A stretch of DNA of 64,000 nucleotides, taken from Actinomycetota bacterium (GTDB lineage: Bacteria > Actinomycetota > Actinomycetes > Nanopelagicales > Nanopelagicaceae). The stretch's first letter is position 1. The number at the start of each line of letters is the position of its first letter. The stretch lies in the NCBI GenBank assembly GCA_947372165.1, contig CANBSP010000004.1, forward strand, positions 1 through 64,000, given 5' to 3'. Below the pieces are notes generated by a model. It saw only the letters and a program-made list of their open reading frames with translations. It ran no database searches and had not been told where the DNA came from. The translations under genes and the position numbers were made by a program. Positions 1 to 9,221 of the stretch are shown one piece after another.

Positions 1-84
1 GACCTGGGGCGGGGCCGGATTTGGCTCCTCCTTGGGTCAGGGGATAGGTTACAGACTCGGTTAGGAGAAGGGAATTTCACCCCT

Positions 85-90
85 TAGACT
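85..90 (+). promoter_or_regulatory. Candidate -10 box for tRNA-Pro
   Basis: TAGACT lies 14 bases before the tRNA 5' end, so transcription would begin a few bases upstream of the mature tRNA. The same hexamer recurs upstream of valS, ndk, rpsB and rpsO in this window, which supports it as a -10 element. No convincing -35 box is visible. The rest of bases 1-104 shows no gene. Confidence 0.4.
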
Positions 91-104
91 CCTCACTTAC
101 GCCA

Positions 105-180
105 CGGGGCGTAGCGTAGTGGCTAGCGCGCCTGCTTTGGGAGCAGGAGACCGGGAGTTCGAATCTCCCCGCCCCGACCA
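105..180 (+). tRNA. tRNA-Pro (anticodon TGG)
   Basis: A complete cloverleaf can be folded by eye. The acceptor stem is CGGGGCG (105-111) with CGCCCCG (170-176), followed by discriminator A and an encoded CCA (178-180). The anticodon stem is CCTGC/GCAGG around the loop TTTGGGA, giving anticodon TGG at 138-140. The T arm is GGGAG/CTCCC around TTCGAAT. It reads CCN proline codons. A tRNA-Pro immediately before tig is a familiar actinobacterial arrangement. Confidence 0.97.
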
Positions 181-243
181 GCAATCCATGACAAGTGATA
201 GATCGAGATCCGGACCGATTGGTCTGATTACCTGAGGAGATAC

Positions 244-1530
244 GTGAAAAGCTCTGTAGCGAAAATCAATGAGACCCGCGTCAAGATTGATATCGAAGTT
301 ACTTTCGAAGAGCTTGCACCACATCTAGCCAGTGCTTACAAAGCAATTGGTGCATCAATCAATATTCCAGGTTTCCGTAAGGGACATGTTCCTAATGCAA
401 TGATTGAAAAGCGCGTTGGTCGCGGAGCGATTCTGGATGAGGCAGTAAATGCCGGACTTCCTTCTTTCTACACAGAGGCTGCAAAAGAGAACAATGTAAA
501 AGTCATTGGCCGCCCAAAGGTTGATATTAAAGAGCTCGTTGATAACGAGAAGCTCGTCTTTGAAGTTGAAGTAGATGTCCGTCCAGAGATCACACTTCCT
601 AATTTCTCTGAGATCACTCTTGAAGTTGAAGATGTTGCTGTTGGCGACACCGAGATTGCAGAACAAGTTGATGCGCTCCGCGCTCGCTTCGGTACTCTCA
701 CAACAATTGAGAAGGCTGCTGAAAAGGGAAGTTTTGTCACAATTGATCTCGTCGCATCGAAAGATGGCGTCGAACTCGATGGTGGCGTCGCAAAAGATAT
801 TTCATACGAAGTCGGTTCAGCATCAATGGTTGATGGACTTGATGAAGCGATCATCGGCTTGAGCGCTGGTGAAGCAAAGCGCTTTAGTTCAACTCTCGTT
901 GGCATGCCTGAAGGTGAGACTGGCGATATCGATGTGACAGTGAAGGCTGTTAAGAATCGCGAACTCCCAGAACTCAATGATGACTTTGCAAAGCTTGCAT
1001 CTGAATTCGATACGCTCGAAGAACTTCGTGCTGATATCGCAAAGCGCCTCGAGCGCGTAAAGACCCTCGAACAAGGATCACATGCACGCGATCTCTTGGT
1101 AGAAAAGCTCTTTGCAGATCTCACAATCCCACTTCCTCAGAACATCATTGATGATGAAGTCAATGATCACCTTGAGAAGGAAGGCCGCCTCGAGGATGCA
1201 GTGCACCGCGCTGAAGTCACCGAGCAGACCATCCAGGCGATCAAGCAAGAGATCCTCTTCGACACGATCGTTGATGCCGAGCAGGTCTCAGTAAACGAGA
1301 ACGAACTCACTGAATATTTGGTCCGCGCTTCACAGCGATACGGGATGACTCCTGATCAATTCATCAAGGAGATCTCAGAAGCTGGTCAGATCAACTCCAT
1401 GGTCTCTGAAGTTGCTCGCGCGAAGGGGCTCGCAGGAGTTCTCGGTCGCGTGAAGGTGAAGACTAAGTCAGGCAAGGTTGTGGATCTCGAGGCGCTGGCT
1501 CCAAAGCAAGCTGCTTCATCCGCTGAGTAA
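244..1530 (+). CDS. tig: Trigger factor, ribosome-associated chaperone
   Basis: Trigger factor docks at the ribosomal exit tunnel and shields nascent chains, with peptidyl-prolyl isomerase activity. The 428-residue length fits the family. The N-terminal ribosome-binding domain carries the docking signature GFRKGHVP at about residues 43-50. An FKBP-like isomerase domain follows at roughly 150-240, then the helical C-terminal chaperone arms. The start is GTG, preceded by a good Shine-Dalgarno GAGGAG. It is followed by clpP1P2-clpX, so folding and proteolysis genes sit together, as in most actinobacteria. The C-terminal tail is short and alanine-rich. Confidence 0.97.
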   Translation: MKSSVAKINETRVKIDIEVTFEELAPHLASAYKAIGASINIPGFRKGHVPNAMIEKRVGRGAILDEAVNAGLPSFYTEAAKENNVKVIGRPKVDIKELVDNEKLVFEVEVDVRPEITLPNFSEITLEVEDVAVGDTEIAEQVDALRARFGTLTTIEKAAEKGSFVTIDLVASKDGVELDGGVAKDISYEVGSASMVDGLDEAIIGLSAGEAKRFSSTLVGMPEGETGDIDVTVKAVKNRELPELNDDFAKLASEFDTLEELRADIAKRLERVKTLEQGSHARDLLVEKLFADLTIPLPQNIIDDEVNDHLEKEGRLEDAVHRAEVTEQTIQAIKQEILFDTIVDAEQVSVNENELTEYLVRASQRYGMTPDQFIKEISEAGQINSMVSEVARAKGLAGVLGRVKVKTKSGKVVDLEALAPKQAASSAE

Positions 1531-1710
1531 TAGTCGACCTATCTCTCCTTCCCTTTACCTTTTGGGACGCTGCCTGCCATCTGGGGCTTCGAGTGGCCCG
1601 GATATCTCTCTAGGCGAACAACCCCACGCCTGATTGGGCCTATTTGCGGAAGCAATTCGGAGAAAAGATTGTTAATGTCGTAACAGAGAAAAGAGAGAGG
1701 TCTACTCGAA
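1531..1710 (+). promoter_or_regulatory. clpP1P2 upstream region with a possible ClgR-like box
   Basis: This 180-base gap holds no ORF of interest. At 1602-1619 there is a sequence resembling the actinobacterial ClgR operator (CGC-N5-GCG core), with an intact right half GGCGAAC and a degraded left half CTC in place of CGC. An inverted repeat AGGCG (1612-1616) and CGCCT (1627-1631), flanked by GGCCC and GGGCC, could form a structured leader. A purine-rich ribosome binding stretch precedes the clpP1 ATG. No clear terminator for tig is visible. Confidence 0.3.
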
Positions 1711-2337
1711 ATGACTTTCAACCCAGCAGAACCATTTAGCGCTCGTGCTGCTTCAGCACTCGGCGGCTACTTGGACGATCAGGTGTATCAGCGCCTCCTT
1801 CGCGAACGCATCATCTTTATGGTTGGCCAGGTCGAGGACAATATGGCGAATGCAATCGCAGCACAGATGCTCTTGCTCGCCGCAGAAGATCCAGTCAAAG
1901 ATATTTATTTGTACATCAACTCACCTGGTGGATCAGTAACTGCCGGTATGGCGATCTATGACACGATGCAATACATCAAGAACGATGTTGCAACCGTTTC
2001 AATGGGCCTCGCTGCATCAATGGGTCAGTTCCTTCTCACCGCAGGTGCTGCTGGAAAGCGTTACGCCCTTCCAAACTCTCGCATCCTGATGCACCAACCA
2101 CTCAGTGGTATCGGTGGCACAGCGACAGAGATCAAGATTCAAGCCGAGCAGACCATGTTCACAAAGCGCCGTATGGCCGAACTCATCGCACATCACTCAG
2201 GCCAAACCTTTGAGCAGATCACGATGGATTCAGATCGTGATCGCTGGTTCACATCGGAAGAGGCCCAGAAGTATGGCCTCGTCGATCACGTCGTATCTTC
2301 GGCATCACAGGTAGCAGGAAGCGGTGGAACAGCATGA
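1711..2337 (+). CDS. clpP1: ATP-dependent Clp protease proteolytic subunit 1
   Basis: Serine peptidase subunit that assembles into ClpP rings and degrades substrates unfolded by ClpX or ClpC. The catalytic triad is visible: Ser103 (in GLAASMG), His128 (in ILMHQP) and Asp177 (in DRDRW). The length of 208 residues is typical. The stop codon overlaps the clpP2 start by 4 bases (ATGA), so the two paralogues are translationally coupled. Actinobacterial ClpP1 and ClpP2 normally form a mixed tetradecamer. The short leading extension before the RIIF strand looks like the usual N-terminal processed region. Confidence 0.97.
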   Translation: MTFNPAEPFSARAASALGGYLDDQVYQRLLRERIIFMVGQVEDNMANAIAAQMLLLAAEDPVKDIYLYINSPGGSVTAGMAIYDTMQYIKNDVATVSMGLAASMGQFLLTAGAAGKRYALPNSRILMHQPLSGIGGTATEIKIQAEQTMFTKRRMAELIAHHSGQTFEQITMDSDRDRWFTSEEAQKYGLVDHVVSSASQVAGSGGTA

Positions 2338-2972
2338 ATGATTTCTCAGTAGATCGCGTCCACGAGATCACCTCTCGTTACATTCTCCCAACTATTGAGG
2401 AGAAGACCGCATACGGATACAAGCGTCTTGATCCGTACACCAAGCTCTTCGAAGAGCGCATTATTTTCTTGGGTCAGGGAATCGATGACACCGTTGCAAA
2501 CGATGTCATGGCACAACTGCTGACATTGGAATCAATGGATCCAGATCGCGACATCATGATGTACATCAACTCACCAGGTGGATCTTTCACTGCGTTGACT
2601 GCCATCTATGACACGATGCAATTTGTTCGCCCAGACATCATGACGGTCTGCCTTGGTCAAGCTGCATCAGCAGCTGCGATCTTGCTCGCCGGTGGTGCTC
2701 CAGGAAAGCGCATGGCGCTCGAGCATGCACGCGTCTTAATCCATCAGCCATATTCTGAGGGCGGCGGACAGGCTTCAGATATCGAGATCCAAGCAGCCGA
2801 GATCATGCGCATGCGCGCACTCCTTGAGGTCATGCTTGCAAAGCACACCGGCAAGAGTGTTGAAGAGGTATCGAAAGATATCGAACGCGACAAGATCCTC
2901 ACTGCAGCCGAAGCTGTTGAATACGGAATCATCGATCAGGTACTTGCTTCACGAAAGATTGCGAAGCAGTAA
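2334..2972 (+). CDS. clpP2: ATP-dependent Clp protease proteolytic subunit 2
   Basis: Second ClpP paralogue, 212 residues, with an intact triad: Ser112 (GQAASAA), His137 (LIHQPY) and Asp186 (ERDKIL). It begins inside the clpP1 stop codon, which favours matched synthesis of the two ring types. In characterised actinobacteria the mixed ClpP1P2 complex is the active form and the AAA+ partner docks on one face. A strong intrinsic terminator follows, separating it from clpX, which appears to have its own promoter. Confidence 0.97.
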   Translation: MNDFSVDRVHEITSRYILPTIEEKTAYGYKRLDPYTKLFEERIIFLGQGIDDTVANDVMAQLLTLESMDPDRDIMMYINSPGGSFTALTAIYDTMQFVRPDIMTVCLGQAASAAAILLAGGAPGKRMALEHARVLIHQPYSEGGGQASDIEIQAAEIMRMRALLEVMLAKHTGKSVEEVSKDIERDKILTAAEAVEYGIIDQVLASRKIAKQ

Positions 2973-3030
2973 TTCAGGTCTGCTAGATCATCGAGATCAT
3001 CTCGATCGAGAAATTCGCCTATAAGCGAAC

Positions 3031-3060
3031 AAAGGCCTGCCTAAAAAGCGGGCCTTTTTC
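3031..3060 (+). terminator. Intrinsic terminator after clpP2
   Basis: A 10-base-pair stem (3031-3040 with 3048-3057, one G-U pair) encloses a 7-base A-rich loop and runs into a T tract ending at 3059. It lies 58 bases after the clpP2 stop and ends the clpP1P2 transcript. Confidence 0.9.
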
Positions 3061-3095
3061 ATGCGCGCTTTAGCCAAAAGTTTTAGAGTTCTCGT

Positions 3096-4400
3096 ATGAC
3101 AACGCGTATTGGTGAATCAGGAGACCTTCTTAAGTGCTCCTTCTGTGGAAAGACGCAGAAGCAGGTCAAGAAGCTCATCGCTGGTCCCGGCGTATATATC
3201 TGCGATGAATGTATCGATCTCTGTAACGAGATCATCATCGAAGAACTCCAAGAGAATTCAACCCTCGGTCTCACTGAAGTCCCGAAGCCCCAAGAGATCT
3301 ATGAATTCCTCGATCAATATGTTGTCGGTCAAGATCGTGCGAAGAAGTCGCTCTCAGTTGCGGTCTACAACCATTACAAGCGCGTTCAATCAGGTGGCAT
3401 CAAGAAAGATGATGGCGTAGAACTCGCTAAATCTAATATCTTGATCCTTGGACCAACTGGTTGCGGAAAGACTCTCCTTGCTCAGACGCTAGCTCGTATG
3501 CTCAATGTGCCATTTGCCATTGCAGATGCGACCGCACTTACTGAAGCAGGTTATGTCGGCGAAGATGTCGAGAACATTCTTCTCAAGTTACTTCAAGCTG
3601 CTGATTTCGATGTGAAGAAGGCCGAGACCGGCATCATCTATATCGATGAGATCGATAAGGTCGCTCGCAAGGCCGAGAACCCATCCATCACTCGCGATGT
3701 CTCTGGCGAAGGTGTTCAGCAGGCACTCCTCAAGATTCTTGAAGGCACAACCGCATCTGTTCCTCCTCAAGGTGGACGTAAGCATCCGCATCAAGAGTTC
3801 ATTCAGATTGATACAACCAATATCCTCTTTATTGTCGGTGGCGCATTCGCTGGTCTCGATAAGTTGATCGAGGGTCGCAAAGGCAAGGCAGGGGTCGGCT
3901 TCAATGCCACCTTGCAATCTGCGGCAGAGAAAGAGAATAAGGATTACTTCTCAGAAGTAATGCCAGAAGATCTCTTGAAATTCGGCATGATTCCAGAATT
4001 CATCGGCCGTCTTCCGATCTTGACCTCAGTTGAGAACTTGGATCGCCCTGCACTCATTGAAATTTTGACCGAACCAAAGAATGCGCTGATCAAGCAATAT
4101 GAGAAGCTCTTCGATCTCGATGGAATCGAACTTGAGTTCACGCCTGAATCGCTCGAGAAGATTGCCGACCTGGCGATCAAGCGCGGGACTGGTGCCCGTG
4201 GCTTGCGTGCGATCATGGAAGAGACTCTGCTCGCTGTGATGTATGAAGTGCCATCTCGCAAAGATGTCGAACGCGTCGTCGTCACCCCTGAGGCTGTCGC
4301 CAAGGAAGCGGCTCCGACCTACATCCTTCGCGGTGGCGGTCCAAAGCGCGGTAAGGCCGAGAAGGTTGCCGAGAAGCCAACAGAAGAGAAGAGCGCCTAA
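3096..4400 (+). CDS. clpX: ATP-dependent Clp protease ATP-binding subunit ClpX
   Basis: AAA+ unfoldase that recognises tagged proteins and threads them into ClpP. The N-terminal zinc-binding domain has Cys14, Cys17, Cys36 and Cys39. Walker A is GPTGCGKT at 119-126 and Walker B IIYIDEID at 180-187. The pore loop GYVGED is at about 152-157, and the sensor-2 region [11 protein letters not shown] lies near the C terminus. The usual IGF ClpP-docking tripeptide appears as VGF. At 434 residues it is normal in size, with a charged Lys/Glu tail. There is no Shine-Dalgarno; a TAGAGT hexamer ends exactly 6 bases before the ATG, so the message is probably leaderless. Confidence 0.97.
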   Translation: MTTRIGESGDLLKCSFCGKTQKQVKKLIAGPGVYICDECIDLCNEIIIEELQENSTLGLTEVPKPQEIYEFLDQYVVGQDRAKKSLSVAVYNHYKRVQSGGIKKDDGVELAKSNILILGPTGCGKTLLAQTLARMLNVPFAIADATALTEAGYVGEDVENILLKLLQAADFDVKKAETGIIYIDEIDKVARKAENPSITRDVSGEGVQQALLKILEGTTASVPPQGGRKHPHQEFIQIDTTNILFIVGGAFAGLDKLIEGRKGKAGVGFNATLQSAAEKENKDYFSEVMPEDLLKFGMIPEFIGRLPILTSVENLDRPALIEILTEPKNALIKQYEKLFDLDGIELEFTPESLEKIADLAIKRGTGARGLRAIMEETLLAVMYEVPSRKDVERVVVTPEAVAKEAAPTYILRGGGPKRGKAEKVAEKPTEEKSA

Positions 4401-4454
4401 CCCGATCTTTCCCGATCAGGTTGCCTGTGTGAGTGCTCTAGACTTCATTCTCTT

Positions 4455-7043
4455 ATGAGCGAGCGTCCAGAATTAGCAGCTGCCTTTAACCCGGCCGAAC
4501 TTGAAGCCCCGCTCTATCAAAAATGGCTCGATGCCGGTTACTTCACCGCCGACCCAAAGTCCGATAAGCCACCTTTCACGATCGTCATCCCACCACCCAA
4601 TGTGACCGGCGTTCTCCATATCGGCCATGCACTCGATCACACTTTGCAAGATATCTTGATTCGCATGAAGCGGATGAAGGGCTTTGAAGCTCTCTGGCTT
4701 CCGGGCATGGATCACGCGGGCATCGCAACTCAGAATGTGGTTGAGAAGCAATTAGCAGCGCAAGGTTTATCACGACATGATTTAGGACGCGAAGCTTTTG
4801 TAAAGAAGGTCTGGGAGTGGAAGAACGAATCTGGCGGAGCGATCCTCGCCCAGATGAAACGACTTGGTGATTCAGTTGATTGGTCGCGCGAGCGATTCAC
4901 AATGGATGAAGGACTCTCTGAATCTGTTCTGACTATCTTCAAGCGTCTCTACGATGCTGGCTTGATCTTTCGCGCGGAACGAATCATCAACTGGTGCCCA
5001 CGATGCCTTACTGCGCTCTCTGATATTGAAGTCGAACATCAAGATGATGCTGGCGAATTTGTTCAAGTTATATACGGCGAAGGTGATATGCAGATCACTG
5101 TCGCGACAACTCGCCCTGAAACCATGCTTGGTGATGGCGCAGTCGCAGTCCACCCTGATGATGCGCGATACAAGCACATGATCGGCAAAGAGGTCATGCT
5201 TCCGCTCGTTAATCGCATGATTCCGATTATCGCTGACGAACTCGTTGATCCAGAATTTGGAACCGGCGCAGTCAAGGTAACTGCAGCTCATGATCCGAAT
5301 GACTTTGAGATGGGAGTACGTCACAACGTACCTTTCATCATCATCATGGATGAACAAGGCGTAATGCGTGGAACAGGCACAGAGTTTGATGGCATGGATC
5401 GATTTGATGCCCGTGTTGCAGTCGTTGCCAAGCTGAAAGAGATGGGCCGTGTCCCATCCGAGAAGCGCCCTTATATTCACTCGGTCGGACATTGCTCTCG
5501 CTGCGATACCACTGTTGAACCACGCCTCTCCAAGCAGTGGTTCGTCAAAGTAGGGCCACTGGCAAAAGCTGCCGGTGATGCAGTGCGTGATGGCCGCGTA
5601 AAGATTGAACCAGCCGAACTCGAACCGCGTTACTTTGAGTGGGTCGACAATATGCATGACTGGTGTATCTCACGCCAACTATGGTGGGGCCATCGCATTC
5701 CAGTCTTCTACGGGCCAAATGATGAAGTAGTTGTCTGTGGACCAGGGGAGCAACCACCTGCTGGTTACACCCAAGATCCTGATGTGCTGGATACCTGGTT
5801 CTCATCGGCACTTTGGCCATTCTCAACTCTTGGTTGGCCGGCAGATAGCGATGACCTCAAGAAGTTCTATCCAACAAGTGTTCTTGTTACCGGATATGAC
5901 ATTCTCTTCTTCTGGGTTGCGCGCATGATGCTCTTCGGTCTCTTTGCGATGGATGGCGTTCAACCATTCCATACGATCGCCCTTCACGGACTTGTTCGCG
6001 ACCGCTTTGGAAAGAAGATGTCGAAGTCACGTGGCAATACAGTCGATCCGATTGAATTCATGGATAAGTACGGATCAGATGCACTTCGCTTCACTCTGGC
6101 CCGCGGTGCCAATCCCGGAAGTGATCAAGCGCTTGCCGAGGAGTGGATCGCCGGTGCACGTAATTTTGCAACCAAACTTTGGAATGCATCACGTTTTGCC
6201 ATGATGAATGGTGCAACCGTCGAGGGCGATCTCCCAGCCTTTGATTCACTCGATGACATCAACAAGTGGATTCTCGTTCGTTTCAACGAAACCTTGGTGG
6301 AAGCCGATAGCCTTCTTGAGAAGTATGAGTTCTCGAAAGCCATGGAACTTATCTATCACTTTGCTTGGGATGATCTCTGTGATTGGTATCTCGAACTTTC
6401 CAAGGCATCCTTTGCCGCAGGTGGCGATGCCGCTTCGACATCTGCCCGCGTCTTGGGTTATGTCTTAGATAACTTGCTCCGCTTGATGCATCCAGTCATG
6501 CCATTTATCACTGAGGCACTCTGGTGCAATCTCACTGGCCAAGAGTCTTTGGTGGTTGCTACTTGGCCGCAAGCGAATGCTGGCCACTCCAATGACGCTT
6601 CCACTGCGATCATTACTGATATTCAAGAGATCATTACCGAGATCCGTAGATTCCGTAATGACCAAGGAATCAAGGGATCAGCAAAGATCCTTGCTCGATT
6701 CTCAAACCTCGGTCCGTTGGCCCCTTATGAGGCTGCAATTCGCCACATCGTTCGTTGCGATGCCGGCGATGGCACCTTCTCTTCTAAGATCGAAGTTGGA
6801 TCTGTCACTGTTGAGTTCGACTTATCTGGCGCGATTGATATCAAGGCCGAACGTGCTCGCTTGACCAAGGATCTGGCTCAGGCCGAAAAGGATCGTGCAA
6901 CTGCAAAGGTGAAGCTCGATAACGAAGGCTTCATGGCGAAGGCACCACTTGAGGTTGTGACCGAGATTCGCGAACGTTTGGCGCAGACCACTGCTGATAT
7001 CGAACGTATGACTGCCGCCCTAGCCGCACTTCCGGCGCAATAA
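4455..7043 (+). CDS. valS: Valyl-tRNA synthetase
   Basis: Class I aminoacyl-tRNA synthetase that charges tRNA-Val and edits mischarged threonine. The HIGH motif is at residues 55-58 (VLHIGHAL) and the KMSKS loop at about 520-526. The CP1 editing insert lies between them, with the motif TTRPETMLGD. The C-terminal end (roughly 800-862) is the charged coiled-coil arm typical of ValRS. At 862 residues it is a normal bacterial length. folC follows after 3 bases, forming a valS-folC unit as in many bacteria. TAGACT at 4439-4444 may be its -10 box, leaving only a very short leader. Confidence 0.97.
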   Translation: MSERPELAAAFNPAELEAPLYQKWLDAGYFTADPKSDKPPFTIVIPPPNVTGVLHIGHALDHTLQDILIRMKRMKGFEALWLPGMDHAGIATQNVVEKQLAAQGLSRHDLGREAFVKKVWEWKNESGGAILAQMKRLGDSVDWSRERFTMDEGLSESVLTIFKRLYDAGLIFRAERIINWCPRCLTALSDIEVEHQDDAGEFVQVIYGEGDMQITVATTRPETMLGDGAVAVHPDDARYKHMIGKEVMLPLVNRMIPIIADELVDPEFGTGAVKVTAAHDPNDFEMGVRHNVPFIIIMDEQGVMRGTGTEFDGMDRFDARVAVVAKLKEMGRVPSEKRPYIHSVGHCSRCDTTVEPRLSKQWFVKVGPLAKAAGDAVRDGRVKIEPAELEPRYFEWVDNMHDWCISRQLWWGHRIPVFYGPNDEVVVCGPGEQPPAGYTQDPDVLDTWFSSALWPFSTLGWPADSDDLKKFYPTSVLVTGYDILFFWVARMMLFGLFAMDGVQPFHTIALHGLVRDRFGKKMSKSRGNTVDPIEFMDKYGSDALRFTLARGANPGSDQALAEEWIAGARNFATKLWNASRFAMMNGATVEGDLPAFDSLDDINKWILVRFNETLVEADSLLEKYEFSKAMELIYHFAWDDLCDWYLELSKASFAAGGDAASTSARVLGYVLDNLLRLMHPVMPFITEALWCNLTGQESLVVATWPQANAGHSNDASTAIITDIQEIITEIRRFRNDQGIKGSAKILARFSNLGPLAPYEAAIRHIVRCDAGDGTFSSKIEVGSVTVEFDLSGAIDIKAERARLTKDLAQAEKDRATAKVKLDNEGFMAKAPLEVVTEIRERLAQTTADIERMTAALAALPAQ

Positions 7044-7046
7044 GAG

Positions 7047-8393
7047 ATGAGTACACCAGAAGATCTTCAAGCGCTCGATCTGATCGAAGCTGCACTCTTA
7101 AAGCGTTGGCCAGAGACCCGACTCGAACCATCCCTTGATCGCATTGTTGCTCTCACCTTTGTATTGGGTGATCCACAACTTACTTATCCAACAATTCATA
7201 TCGCAGGAACAAATGGCAAGACCACGACATCACGAATGATCGACTCATTGATGTTTGCACTTGGCTATCGCACCGGTCGCTTCACAAGCCCGCACTTAGA
7301 ATCTTTTACCGAACGCATCTCGATTAATGGTGAACCAATCTCACCCGAGGGAATGATCGCTGCCTATAACGACATCGCACTTTACTTAGATCTTGTCGAT
7401 GCAAAACAACCACATCCGATCTCATTCTTTGAGGCGGTCACTGCACTTGCCTTCGTCGCCTTCGCCGAGTTCCCAGTTGATATCGGCATCATCGAAGCAG
7501 GCATGGGCGGGGAGTGGGATGCGACCAATGTGGTGCAGAGCCAAGTCTCAGTTATTACTCCCATCGGCCTAGATCACACCGAATATTTAGGGGAGACGAT
7601 CGAAGAGATCGCCTTAACTAAATCTGGAATTATCAAGCACGAATCTCATGTGGTCTTAGCTGCCCAGCCAGTTGAAGCGGCAACAGTTTTGACGGCGAAG
7701 ATCATTGCCGAGTCGGCGATTCCTCATCGAGAAGGCGTTGAGTTCTCGGTTGCTCGTCGCGACCTAGCTGTAGGCGGACAAGTACTTACTATCAACGGTA
7801 TATATGGTGAATACACCGATATCTTCTTGCCACTTTATGGCGCACATCAAGCAAGTAATGCGGCGGTCGCCCTTGCTGCAGTAGAGGCATTTGCCGGCGT
7901 AAAGCTCGATGAAGATCTCGTACGGCAAGGCTTTGCGACTGTTGAATCACCAGGTCGAATCGAAGTGCTTCACCGCGACCCAACTGTCATCGTTGATGCC
8001 GCCCACAACCCGCATGGTGCAAGCGCCTTAGCAAAGACGCTGCAGACTGAGTTCGATTTTGAATCAATCTTCGGAGTGCTCGCAATCCTGGGCGATAAAG
8101 ATGTCGATGGCGTATTGCAAGAACTCGAACCAGTTATCGATCGATTGATCGTCACACAGAGCACATCGACTCGTGCAATGCCGGTCGAAGTTCTCTTTGA
8201 AAAGGCCGTCAAAGTATTTGGTGCAGAGCGCGTCTTCCAAGAGAACGATCTCCGTTCGGCAATCACGTATGCACTTGAACAATGCACACATGTTAATCAA
8301 GTAAGCGAAGGTGTATCTGCTGTTGTAGTAACTGGATCAGTTGTAACAGCTGGTGAGACGAGATCAATTATGCGAAAGATTAAAGGCGCGTGA
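7047..8393 (+). CDS. folC: Folylpolyglutamate / dihydrofolate synthase
   Basis: Mur-ligase-family enzyme that adds glutamate to folates, and often also makes dihydrofolate from dihydropteroate. The ATP-binding loop GTNGKTTT is at residues 54-61. The central-domain motif GIIEAGMGGEWDATN and the C-terminal ligase motif VDAAHNPHGA are both present. At 448 residues it is typical. It is linked to valS upstream by a 3-base gap and overlaps the next gene by 4 bases (GTGA). Whether it is bifunctional cannot be told from sequence alone. Confidence 0.95.
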   Translation: MSTPEDLQALDLIEAALLKRWPETRLEPSLDRIVALTFVLGDPQLTYPTIHIAGTNGKTTTSRMIDSLMFALGYRTGRFTSPHLESFTERISINGEPISPEGMIAAYNDIALYLDLVDAKQPHPISFFEAVTALAFVAFAEFPVDIGIIEAGMGGEWDATNVVQSQVSVITPIGLDHTEYLGETIEEIALTKSGIIKHESHVVLAAQPVEAATVLTAKIIAESAIPHREGVEFSVARRDLAVGGQVLTINGIYGEYTDIFLPLYGAHQASNAAVALAAVEAFAGVKLDEDLVRQGFATVESPGRIEVLHRDPTVIVDAAHNPHGASALAKTLQTEFDFESIFGVLAILGDKDVDGVLQELEPVIDRLIVTQSTSTRAMPVEVLFEKAVKVFGAERVFQENDLRSAITYALEQCTHVNQVSEGVSAVVVTGSVVTAGETRSIMRKIKGA

Positions 8394-8725
8394 GAGTTTT
8401 AGGATCTGCAGTCATCACGATGGAATTTTTCGTCATGGGATTTGCACTTCTCCTTGCGAAAGATCAGCACAGTGCAACCGCATTGTGGATTGGTGGCGTC
8501 ATCGCCCTCTTCTGTCTTTTGACAGCCGGGATGATGAAGTCGATGCGTGGCTGGTATATCGGGTCAATACTTCAGATCGCACTCATCGCCTATGGCGTGG
8601 TAATCCCACTGATGTACTTCATGGGAGCGCTCTTTGCTGGACTCTGGATCGCCGCCTTCTTGATTGGCCGAAAGGGTGAGGCCATCAGGGCATCTTTGAT
8701 CGCAGCGGCGAACGAAGAAGCCTGA
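8390..8725 (+). CDS. DUF4233 family small membrane protein
   Basis: A 111-residue protein with about three hydrophobic segments (residues 5-22, 30-48 and 56-90) and a short charged C-terminal tail. It belongs to the DUF4233 family, which in actinobacteria is almost always found directly after folC. The GTG start overlaps the folC stop, so the two are translationally coupled. The function is unknown; its fixed location suggests a link to folate metabolism or simply conserved synteny. The initiation residues MRVLGSAVI lead straight into the first membrane segment. Confidence 0.85.
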   Translation: MRVLGSAVITMEFFVMGFALLLAKDQHSATALWIGGVIALFCLLTAGMMKSMRGWYIGSILQIALIAYGVVIPLMYFMGALFAGLWIAAFLIGRKGEAIRASLIAAANEEA

Positions 8726-8771
8726 GAATTCTTGGGGATATCCTCAATTTAAGGCTGAGGCCATTCCAAAG

Positions 8772-8777
8772 TAGACT
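8772..8777 (+). promoter_or_regulatory. -10 box of ndk, leaderless configuration
   Basis: TAGACT is followed by exactly 6 bases and then the ndk GTG, so the predicted transcription start coincides with the start codon. A weak -35 candidate TTAAGG lies 17 bases upstream of the -10 box (8749-8754). No Shine-Dalgarno precedes the gene. Confidence 0.5.
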
Positions 8778-8783
8778 TCGCCG

Positions 8784-9221
8784 GTGACCTTAGAGAGAAC
8801 CCTGATTCTGGTAAAGCCTGATGGCGTCCGTCGTAACCTCATTGGCGAAGTGATTCGTCGTGTCGAGACGAAGGGTTACAACGTCGTTGCGCTCAAGATG
8901 GTGCAAGCAGATCGTTCAATTCTCGCTGCGCATTACGCCGAACATGAAGGCAAGCCGTTCTACGAACCACTTGTTGAATTCATGATGTCAGGTCCGGTCG
9001 TTGCGATCATCGCCGAAGGCAATCGCGTCATCGAAGGATTTAGAAAACTCGCAGGCGTAACTGATCCAACAGTTGCCGAACCAGGAACAATTCGTGGTGA
9101 CCTCGCTCGCGATCAGGGTACAAAAGTTGTCCAGAATATTGTTCACGGATCAGATTCAGCAGAATCTGCCGCACGTGAAATTGGAATTTGGTTTGCTACA
9201 GATGTAAAGGGGCTCGCATGA
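8784..9221 (+). CDS. ndk: Nucleoside diphosphate kinase
   Basis: Transfers the gamma phosphate from ATP to nucleoside diphosphates through a phosphohistidine. The catalytic histidine is His121 in NIVHGSDS, and the nucleotide-binding N terminus [13 protein letters not shown] is intact. At 145 residues it is slightly longer than the minimal family size. The start is GTG, which fits both the family N terminus and the leaderless promoter geometry. Its stop overlaps the mreB start by 4 bases, so Ndk is coupled to the cell-shape operon. Confidence 0.95.
   Translation: MTLERTLILVKPDGVRRNLIGEVIRRVETKGYNVVALKMVQADRSILAAHYAEHEGKPFYEPLVEFMMSGPVVAIIAEGNRVIEGFRKLAGVTDPTVAEPGTIRGDLARDQGTKVVQNIVHGSDSAESAAREIGIWFATDVKGLA

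Noticed and set aside
468-1124. 218-residue minus-strand ORF opposite tig
   Set aside because: It is Ser/Arg-rich and mirrors the codon pattern of trigger factor on the other strand; no start signal or family pattern.
4872-5657. 261-residue minus-strand ORF opposite valS
   Set aside because: Lies wholly within a conserved ValRS gene and has no recognisable domain; an antisense shadow.
8742-8760. CCTCA/TGAGG inverted repeat before ndk as a terminator
   Set aside because: Five base pairs, AT-rich loop and no T run; it overlaps the expected ndk promoter.
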